This document shows, piece after piece, positions 17,889 to 24,440 of a DNA stretch of 64,000 bases. The notes under the pieces are model-generated. The model ran no database searches and had not been told where the DNA came from. It worked only from the letters and a program-made list of their open reading frames with translations. Source of the DNA: Mycobacterium ostraviense (GTDB taxonomy: Bacteria > Actinomycetota > Actinomycetes > Mycobacteriales > Mycobacteriaceae); the NCBI RefSeq assembly GCF_002705925.1, contig NZ_NKRE01000001.1, forward strand, positions 3,701,414 through 3,765,413, in the 5' to 3' direction. The translations under genes were made by a program, and so were the position numbers. Position 1 is the stretch's first letter, and the number at the start of each line of letters is the position of its first letter.

Positions 17889-19689
17889 CTAGCCGGGGGC
17901 CCCATTGAGCCCGGCAGCGCCCGGGTCGCCGCTGTGTCCGGGTGCGCCCGCATTGCCGGCCATAGCCGATCCGCCTGCCCCACTCGCGCCACCCGTCCCG
18001 CCGGCGCCGCCGGCGCCGCCTGCGCCGCCTGCCCCGCCGGTGCCGCCTGCGCCGGGGCTGCCTGAACGGCCGAATAGCCCGCCCGCGCCAGCGGCTCCGC
18101 CGGCACCGCCATTGCCGCCGCCACCGCCGTCGCCGCCGTCGCCGCCTGCCCCGCCGTCACCGCCGACACCGCCGGCGCTAACCCCGGATCCACCGTTGCC
18201 GCCGGTGCCGTCGGCGGCACCGGGCGCACCGTTGCCGGCGTTAGCGCCGCCGCCGCCGGCGCCGCCGTCACCGCCGACACCGAACAAGAGGCCGCCCCGA
18301 CCGCCGGCACCCCCTTGCCCGCCGCCGCCACCACCGTGACCGGCCACTCCGGCACCACCGGTACCGCCAGCACCACCGCCGCCACCATTACCGGTAGTAA
18401 CACCCTTTCCGCCGTTTCCGCCGTGGCCGCCCGGCGCGCCGATACCGCCAGCACCGCCAGCACCGCCGCCGCCACCGCCGCCTCCGTCGCCGTTGCCGCC
18501 GTCGCCGCCGTGGCCGCCGGGCGCGCCGGCACCACCAGCACCACCGCACCACCACCGGCGCTGGTTCCCGATCCAGACCCGCCAACACCGCCGCCGACGC
18601 CACCGCCGTTGCCGCCGGAACCGCGTGGCCGCCGGCACCACCGTCGACGCCGCCACCGGGATTGCCGGTAGCGGCGGAACCGCCGCTACCGCCGCTACCG
18701 CCGATTCCCCCGCCGCCTCCGCCGCCAGCACCAAGGCCGGAGCCGGAGTCGCCGGTGCCGCCGGTGCCGCCGGTGCCGCCGGGTGCCCCGGGACCGCCCG
18801 CTCCACCTGCACCCCCGCCACCACCACCATTAGCACCCGGGGCGGTGCTGTCGGTGCCGCCGGTGCCGCCGCTGCCCCCAGCTTGCCCGGTGACCGTGCC
18901 ATCGGAGCCGGGCCCACCTCCGGCATGGGCGCCGGCGTCGGTGCCGTTAGCCGCGGGCGTGGTTGGTGTGGCGAGGCCGGGATTGACTCCGTCTGCGCCG
19001 AGTGCCCCGGCTCCACCGCGCCCGCCGGCTCCGCCGACACCGAACAACCCGGCATCACCGCCGGCTCCGCCGCTGCCACCGAAGCCCCCCGCCACGGCCG
19101 CGGCCCCGCCGGGCCCACCGGCACCACCATTGCCGTATAGCCAGCCTCCGGCACCTCCGGTGCCGCCGGCTGCCCCGGCCCCACCAGCACCCCCAGCGCC
19201 TCCATTGCCGATCAACCCCGCGGCCCCACCAGCACCACCGGCAACGCCCGCGATCGTGCTGGCACCACCATTGCCGCCGTTGCCGTACAGCAAGCCCCCT
19301 GGCTCACCGGATTGACCCGGTGCGCCCGGTGTCCCATCACCAATGAGCGGACGCCCCACCAACGCGCGCGTCGGGGCGTTGACCGCATCGAGCACCAGCT
19401 GCTGCACATTGACCGCTTCAGCACCGCCATACCCATGTGCTGCGGCGACCAACGCCTGCACAATCTGTTGTTCAAAGGCTGCCGCCTGGGCGCTGAGCGC
19501 CTGATAAGCCTGCCCGTGGCTGGCGAACAACGCCGCCACGGCCACCGACACCTCGTCGGCGGCAGCAGCTACCACCGTCGTGGTCGCCCCCGCCACGGCC
19601 GCATCCGCAGCATCAACCGCCGATCCCACCCGGGCCAACGCCGCCGCCGCCTCTACCATCCGTACGGGTTGGGCCACCACAAACGACAT
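17889..19689 (-). pseudogene. PE_PGRS family gene with two single-base frameshifts
   Basis: The N-terminus from ATG 19689 (MSFVVAQPVRMVEAAAALAR) is a PE domain of about 95 residues, followed by the RPLIGDG linker and a GGAGG/GGNGG-rich PGRS domain. The PGRS sense is kept only if the frame shifts twice: near 18621-18628, where one G seems missing in CACGCGG, and near 18541-18550, where one G seems missing in GGTGCGG. Between the two sites a second frame reads GSGGNGGGVGGGVGG. After the second site the frame ends LNGAPG with TAG at 17889-17891. Both events are the same type, so sequencing or assembly error in GC-rich repeats is a real alternative to inactivation. PE_PGRS proteins are surface-exposed, ESX-5 linked. 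Confidence 0.85.
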
Positions 19690-20122
19690 TGCATGTCTCC
19701 ATTCGATGGCCACCACGCCGCAATCAGACGTCCCGAGTATGACAGCACATAGTCACCCGGAATCCCCTTTTCCTCGCAGGACTGCGTGTCTGTCGACCGG
19801 ACTGCAAACGGCGATATCTGTTGATGCCCGCGTGCAGCTCAAAGATGATTGAGCCGATTCTTATTGGCGTCGCGTGGCAGAAGATAGGGACAATAAACGG
19901 ACAACGTCATTGCCGGAGGGACCGAAAGCAACACCACACGCACCCCCCCGGGTCCACCACTTCATAGGCGCACTCGCACCTCCAGTTGAGCTGGATCGCC
20001 CCCACCGATGGCTCACCGGCAAACGCGGCTCTACCGCCAGGTGTTCATACGCGTATTTGTGAAATCAGCCCGACGGCCCGCATGGTCGCAGAACGGGTGA
20101 AAACCGGGCCCTGGGTGCGCTT
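19690..20122. other. intergenic region upstream of PE_PGRS
   Basis: 433 bp between the PE_PGRS start and the DUF3073 gene end. It should hold the PE_PGRS promoter (minus strand). A plus-strand open frame at 19874-20062 has no recognisable domain and no ribosome site. Nothing else is evident. Confidence 0.4.
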
Positions 20123-20305
20123 CTAGCGGCGCCAGCTGTCCTCGTCGGCCCACGAGTCGTCGACGCCGTCGTCTGCCTGGTCGGATGTATCGGCACTTGC
20201 TCCCGACAGTTCGCGCTGAAGCCGCTGGAAGTCGGTCTGCGGGGAGCTGTATTTGAGTTCTCGAGCAACCTTGGTCTGCTTTGCCTTAGCCCGGCCGCGG
20301 CCCAT
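20123..20305 (-). CDS. DUF3073 family small protein
   Basis: 60 aa, the same length as Rv0810c. Starts MGRGRAKAKQTKVARELKYS, the invariant signature of DUF3073, with a basic N-terminal half and an acidic, Asp/Trp-rich tail (DDSWADEDSWRR). The family is restricted to Actinobacteria and its role is unknown; the basic GRGRAKAKQTK segment suggests nucleic-acid binding, which is inference. Two strong hairpins lie between it and the upstream YgfZ-like gene, so it probably has its own promoter. Confidence 0.9.
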   Translation of the reverse strand: MGRGRAKAKQTKVARELKYSSPQTDFQRLQRELSGASADTSDQADDGVDDSWADEDSWRR

Positions 20306-20329
20306 GGGGGGACCCCCTCGCGAAATAAC

Positions 20330-20355
20330 GGAGCGGCCTACGAGTAGGCGGCTCC
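20330..20355 (-). terminator. stem-loop upstream of DUF3073 gene
   Basis: Arms GGAGCGGCCTA and TAGGCGGCTCC (10 of 11 paired) around a 4-base CGAG loop. On the minus strand it is followed by GTTATTT. It lies 25 bp upstream of the DUF3073 start, so it may be a terminator of the upstream gene or a 5' UTR element. Confidence 0.45.
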
Positions 20356-20400
20356 GATCTCTTAGTGTCGTAATTGTCCTGCCGACAGCTTACCGTGCCC

Positions 20401-20428
20401 GTGCCAGGGCGTGGGCACGCCCTGGCAC
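20401..20428 (-). terminator. perfect 13-bp stem-loop after YgfZ-like gene
   Basis: Arms GTGCCAGGGCGTG and CACGCCCTGGCAC are fully complementary with a 2-base centre. It sits 35 bp downstream of the YgfZ-like stop on the minus strand. The position fits a transcription terminator without a U-tract, as is usual in mycobacteria. Confidence 0.55.
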
Positions 20429-20462
20429 CCAAGTCCCAACGGCATGGCGGACGTCACAGGTC

Positions 20463-21554
20463 TCACCGGGCACCGCGTCGTAATCGTTCGACGGCCAGCC
20501 TCCCGGCACCGACGTCGTCGGCAGGCGGCAAGGACTCGGCGTCGATCACCGCGGCGATGTCGGCATCGGGGCCGGTCGTCAGCTCGGTGTCGGTGGGCAG
20601 CCCCCGCTTGACCAAAGCCAAGGCGACGGGGCCGAGGTCGACATGCTCGACCACCGTCCCGACGCGTCCGACAGCGCGACCGCCCGCCATCACCGCATCA
20701 CCGGTGGACGGCCGATCCCCCGAGCCGTCCAGATGCAGCAGCACCAGCATCCGTGGCGGTTTGCCGAGGTTGTGCACCCGAGCGACGGTTTCTTGTCCGC
20801 GGTAGCAGCCCTTGTCCAGGTGTACGGCCCCTAGCCCCGGCCCGCCGATCCAGCCCACCTCATGGGGAATCGTGCGTTCGTCGGTGTCGACGCCCAGCCG
20901 GGGGCGTCTGGCCGCCACGCGCTGCGCTTCGTAGGTCCACACCCCGGCCGGACGGACACCCGCTTGTGTCAAGCGGTGCTGCCAGTCAGCGCAATCAGCG
21001 CGCGGCACCAGCAGGTCCAGTGCGATGTGCCCGGCGAGAGCCGGCATCCGGCGCACGAATCCACCGCCGGACAGCGGTATCGCGGCCATTTCGGCCGGCA
21101 ATGCATCCAGGCCCAACACATCCAGCACGGCCCGGTCGGATAACCGCGGGCCCAGCAGCGACAGCACCGCCAGATCGGCGGCCTCTGGGGTGACGGCGGC
21201 CCAGAACACCATCTTGCGCAGATAACTCAACAGCGGTTCGCCCCGCCACGGTTCGGTGTCGAGGTAGGTGGTGTCAGCCAACTCGGTTTGGATCCAGTGG
21301 TCTTCCACCCGGCCTTGTCCGTCCAGGCTGAGATTCTCGGTGCTGGCGCCCTCGGGCAGATCACTGACGTGCTGCGTGGAAATGCTGTGCAGCCAGGTCT
21401 GCCGGTCCTTGCCGGTCAAGGTGATGACGGCCCGATGGGAGCGGTCGACGAATACGGCCCCGGTTTCGGCCGCGCGCTGCTCACCCAACGGATCACCGTA
21501 ATGCCAGATCGCGCCGGCGTCGGGTCCTGAATCGGGGGCTGGAACTGCGGTCAC
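20463..21554 (-). CDS. YgfZ/GcvT-like folate-binding protein
   Basis: 363 aa from GTG 21554. The GcvT-like fold is recognised by WLHSISTQHVSDL, the GYLRKM-like ELLSYLRKMVFWA segment, and above all KGCYRGQETVARVHNLGKPP, which is the YgfZ signature (KGCYxGQE) with its conserved Cys. YgfZ proteins bind tetrahydrofolate and help assemble or repair iron-sulfur clusters, notably in MiaB-like radical-SAM enzymes. It holds the place of Rv0811c and is divergent from the PabC-like gene, with about 120 bp between starts. Confidence 0.88.
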   Translation of the reverse strand: MTAVPAPDSGPDAGAIWHYGDPLGEQRAAETGAVFVDRSHRAVITLTGKDRQTWLHSISTQHVSDLPEGASTENLSLDGQGRVEDHWIQTELADTTYLDTEPWRGEPLLSYLRKMVFWAAVTPEAADLAVLSLLGPRLSDRAVLDVLGLDALPAEMAAIPLSGGGFVRRMPALAGHIALDLLVPRADCADWQHRLTQAGVRPAGVWTYEAQRVAARRPRLGVDTDERTIPHEVGWIGGPGLGAVHLDKGCYRGQETVARVHNLGKPPRMLVLLHLDGSGDRPSTGDAVMAGGRAVGRVGTVVEHVDLGPVALALVKRGLPTDTELTTGPDADIAAVIDAESLPPADDVGAGRLAVERLRRGAR

Positions 21555-21674
21555 ACGTCGACTCTACGGAAAACTCGACGCAGCGAACTCTTTGGAGCGG
21601 GCAGGCATGAACCCCCCGCTGCGCGCGGCACTGCCGCGCTTGCTGCCGCCACGGGGCCATTAGGCTCCTGGGGC

Positions 21675-22589
21675 ATGGCTGGGCAGACGGGCGTTGTCGT
21701 CACGCTCGATGGTGAAATCCTCGAGCCGGAGACGCCGTTATTGCGCGCCGATGACCTCGCCGCGGTCCGGGGCGACGGCGTCTTCGAGACGTTGCTGGTG
21801 CGCGACGGTGCGGCCTGTCTGGTGGAGCCGCATCTGCAGCGGCTGACCCATTCGGCCCGACTGATGGATTTGCCCGAACCAGACCTCGCCGGCTGGCGGC
21901 ACGCCATCAACCTGGCGACCCAGCGGTGGGTTGCCCACACCAGTGACGAGGGTGCGATGCGGCTGATCTACAGCCGCGGCCGGGAGAGCGGTCCCCCGCA
22001 AACCGAAGGTAGGCCCGCCACGCCGACGGCCTATGTGATGGTCAACCCCGTCCCCGACCGGGTCGGCGCGGTCCGGCGTTCCGGCCTCGCGGCGATCACC
22101 ATGGACCGCGGACTGCCAGCCGCCGGCGCCGACACAATGCCCTGGCTCATGGCCGGCGCCAAGACGCTCTCGTACGCGGTCAACATGGCCGCCCTGCGTC
22201 ACGCCGCCCGGCAGGGCGCCGGCGACGTCATCTTCCTCAGCACCGACGGCTACATCCTCGAAGGACCCCGCTCCACGGTGATCATCGCCACCGACGACGA
22301 CGGCATGGCCGGCGGTAACCCCTGCCTGCTCACACCGCCGCCGTGGTATCCGATCCTGCGCGGCACCACCCAACAAGCACTCTTCCACGTCGCCCGGGCC
22401 AACGGCTACGACTGCGACTACCGGGCATTGCGAGTATCCGATCTGGTTGCCGCGCAAGGGGTTTGGCTGGTTTCGAGTATGACCCTGGCCGCTCGGGTGC
22501 ACACCCTCAACGGCCGGCGACTACCCCCTGCCCCGATCGCCGCAGCGTTCGCCGAACTGGTCGATGCGGCCATCGTCAGCGACCGCTGA
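21675..22589 (+). CDS. pabC: class IV aminotransferase, PabC-like (aminodeoxychorismate lyase)
   Basis: 304 aa, fold type IV PLP enzyme. Motifs are the N-terminal RADDLAAVRGDGVFETLLVR, the PLP lysine in MAGAKTLSYAVNMAALR (about residue 163), YILEGPRSTVIIA with the conserved Glu-Gly, and the phosphate-loop-like LRGTTQQALF. Family members are aminodeoxychorismate lyases (p-aminobenzoate for folate), branched-chain or D-amino-acid aminotransferases. The Rv0812 locus has been described with D-amino-acid transaminase activity, so the substrate is not certain. Together with the divergent folate-binding YgfZ-like protein it suggests a folate neighbourhood. Confidence 0.82.
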   Translation: MAGQTGVVVTLDGEILEPETPLLRADDLAAVRGDGVFETLLVRDGAACLVEPHLQRLTHSARLMDLPEPDLAGWRHAINLATQRWVAHTSDEGAMRLIYSRGRESGPPQTEGRPATPTAYVMVNPVPDRVGAVRRSGLAAITMDRGLPAAGADTMPWLMAGAKTLSYAVNMAALRHAARQGAGDVIFLSTDGYILEGPRSTVIIATDDDGMAGGNPCLLTPPPWYPILRGTTQQALFHVARANGYDCDYRALRVSDLVAAQGVWLVSSMTLAARVHTLNGRRLPPAPIAAAFAELVDAAIVSDR

Positions 22590-22640
22590 AGACGCCAATT
22601 CTGTTGTCGGCAGCTCGAAGTGGGGGTACGGTCGGGCGTA

Positions 22641-22813
22641 CACAAGGAAGGAGGTGGTCCGCGAAATTGATAGCTTCATGGACATGTGAGGTGGCTGCGC
22701 GCTAGCTGCCATGGCTCGGAAGAGCCGGCGTTCAACGCGCGCTGGCGAATCCCACGTAGCCACCCGGCCCCCGAGCTTCCGGTCTGTCCAACCGGAAATG
22801 CGCTCGGGGGCCG
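22641..22813 (+). ncRNA. candidate structured RNA with leader-peptide-like ORF
   Basis: No ordinary gene lies here, yet the sequence is densely structured. A near-perfect Shine-Dalgarno (AAGGAGGTG at 22648-22656) precedes a 12-codon TTG frame at 22667-22705 encoding MIASWTCEVAAR. A small hairpin pairs GTCC 22657-22660 with GGAC 22680-22683. A long-range stem pairs 22690-22699 with 22755-22764 (GGTGGCTGCG with CGTAGCCACC, one G-U). Inside, GGCTC 22713-22717 pairs with GAGCC 22722-22726 around GGAA, and this competes with GCCGGCG 22724-22730 pairing to CGCTGGC 22740-22746. A strong terminal hairpin ends it. Alternative pairings plus a short ORF look like an attenuator, but no co-directional gene follows, so it may act alone. 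Confidence 0.5.
22765..22813 (+). terminator. long two-tier hairpin
   Basis: Outer arms CGGCCCCCGAGC (22765-22776) and GCTCGGGGGCCG (22802-22813) are a perfect 12-bp match. Inner arms TTCCGG and CCGGAA extend the stem around a 9-base loop. It lies between the convergent PabC-like and TIR genes and probably terminates transcription in both directions. Confidence 0.75.
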
Positions 22814-22831
22814 CTCCACATCTAGCCGGTG

Positions 22832-24331
22832 TTACTTCCCTTTGGTGCTCATCTGGTCCGCGATCTGGCCGGCTCCGTCAGCGATGTCCGTGCCGCAGGC
22901 CTCCACCTCGATGACTACATCGGATACCGCCTTCAGCACATGTTGGCAGGTCTTCCCGCTGCCGTCGGTCTCCGTGCGCACCTGGGTGATCTTCGGGGGA
23001 GCCCCGGTCACGTCGCCGAAGGTCCACTCGCTGCTCTTGCTCGAAGTGGTGAACTTGACGGTCTTGTTGGCGCAGGCCGCCCATTTGTCTGCGGACGCCT
23101 GCAGGAATGCACGAGCTTTCTCGGCCGACGGGAAGCCCACGGCGGCTTCGATTACCCGGTGCGCCGGATTCTCGCCCTGGGTGTGCAGCACCTCGCTGTG
23201 CACGGCGGTCGGGTCATGGGGCCGATACATCGATTCCTGCAGCGGCTCGAAGGCTGCCAGGCATTCCGGATCTGACAGCGTGCCCTGCGGGCTGCGCAAC
23301 TGGTCGCTGTGCGCGGCCGACACCATATTCTGGTCGCCGACGAGGTTCCCGATTTCCGCGGCGCCGAGGAGCATCGAGTCGATGCGGGTGGACGCCGCCG
23401 CCGCGGTGGAGGTCGCCGGCTTGGCCGCCGGTTTACGGTTGCCGCCCTGAGTGGCGAACACGGCGATCAACGCGACCGCGACGACGACGGCTAACACGGC
23501 CCCGCCGATGACGAGCAGCCGCTTGTTCGACTGGCCGTTGGCCCCGCTTGGCGCGGCTTGTGGCGATGACGGCCGAGACGGGGTGCTGGGTGCGGGCCCC
23601 GCCTCGGTTGCCGGCGCCGGACTCGCTTGCGGTTTGGCTTGCGGTGTTGACGACGCGCCGGCCGGACCCGCTTCGACGGCGCCGATTTCGCCGAGCACAT
23701 TGTCGATTTCGGTGCGGGTGCGGTAGGTGACGTCGTGTCGCATCCGCAGCATGCGCAGCAGCTGGGCGATGTCGCTGCGAGCGCTGGGATCGTCGCCGTC
23801 CTCGTCGAGCCCGGATCGAAGCTCCACCAGCATTTGGAGCTGTTGCTGGGGGCTGAGCTCCTTTTCGGCGAGGGCGTCGCCAAGCCGCATCAGGTAGCCG
23901 AAAGGTACGGGTGGTTCCTCGGGCAGCGGCGACGGCAGCGGCGGCACCTTGTCGCGAAGCGCGTGTATTGCCGTCACCAGTTGAATCCCGGCATCAACGG
24001 TCGGGTTCTGGTAGTTGATGATCTGCAACGTCGAAACGGGATTGACTCGCACACTGTCGACCGGCCCGACCTGTACCGGAAGGATCGGCCGTTGCAGAGC
24101 TTGCGCGTAGCGCAACTCCGCCTGACTGGGCTTGGACTGCAGCCAATGATTCGACAGCGCGACGATGAACACATCAGATGCGCGAATCTGCTCCAGGATC
24201 TTGTTCCACCAAGCGTCGCCGCCGCCCAGCTCTTGATCGAACCAAACTTGCTGCTGGGCACGCCGAAGCGCGGTCGTCAGGGCTTCCAGCGACGACCGGT
24301 CTTGGCTCGAGTAGCTGATAAATATGGCCAT
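22832..24331 (-). CDS. TIR-domain membrane receptor with PknH-type sensor domain
   Basis: 499 aa. Residues 1-130 are a TIR domain (AIFISYSSQDR, then VWFDQELGGGDAWW) with Glu72 in SKPSQAELRYAQAL at the position of the NAD-cleaving glutamate of enzymatic TIR domains. A helical linker (about 140-215) and a Pro/Ala-rich stretch lead to a single span at 271-294 (LLVIGGAVLAVVVAVALIAV). The outside part (315-499) resembles the PknH extracellular sensor, with four Cys at 357, 420, 462 and 479, as needed for its two disulfides. It lies 109 bp downstream of the RyR gene on the same strand. The insertion between the pabC and nitrobindin loci is absent from H37Rv as I remember it. NADase activity is inferred. 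Confidence 0.85.
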   Translation of the reverse strand: MAIFISYSSQDRSSLEALTTALRRAQQQVWFDQELGGGDAWWNKILEQIRASDVFIVALSNHWLQSKPSQAELRYAQALQRPILPVQVGPVDSVRVNPVSTLQIINYQNPTVDAGIQLVTAIHALRDKVPPLPSPLPEEPPVPFGYLMRLGDALAEKELSPQQQLQMLVELRSGLDEDGDDPSARSDIAQLLRMLRMRHDVTYRTRTEIDNVLGEIGAVEAGPAGASSTPQAKPQASPAPATEAGPAPSTPSRPSSPQAAPSGANGQSNKRLLVIGGAVLAVVVAVALIAVFATQGGNRKPAAKPATSTAAAASTRIDSMLLGAAEIGNLVGDQNMVSAAHSDQLRSPQGTLSDPECLAAFEPLQESMYRPHDPTAVHSEVLHTQGENPAHRVIEAAVGFPSAEKARAFLQASADKWAACANKTVKFTTSSKSSEWTFGDVTGAPPKITQVRTETDGSGKTCQHVLKAVSDVVIEVEACGTDIADGAGQIADQMSTKGK

Positions 24332-24440
24332 AGCAGTCTCCGATTGAGGGGGCGCAGGGAGCTAACACGGCGAATCCGTCAAGCGACGGTAGCGCATGGC
24401 ATTGAGCACAGCAATCTGGCTTTGGCAAACGTACGCCGCA

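Noticed and set aside
17905..19315. Long Pro-rich plus-strand frames.
   Set aside because: They are the antisense of the GC-rich PE_PGRS repeats; no signal peptide or start context.
19874..20062. 62-residue plus-strand frame between PE_PGRS and DUF3073 genes.
   Set aside because: No ribosome site or recognisable domain, and it overlaps the likely PE_PGRS promoter region.
22654..22760. A possible selenoprotein: the frame GTG 22654 has one in-frame TGA at 22687 followed by Gly-Gly-Cys, giving a UxxC-like motif.
   Set aside because: No selenocysteine machinery is visible, the peptide before the TGA is only 11 residues, and RNA secondary structure explains the sequence better.
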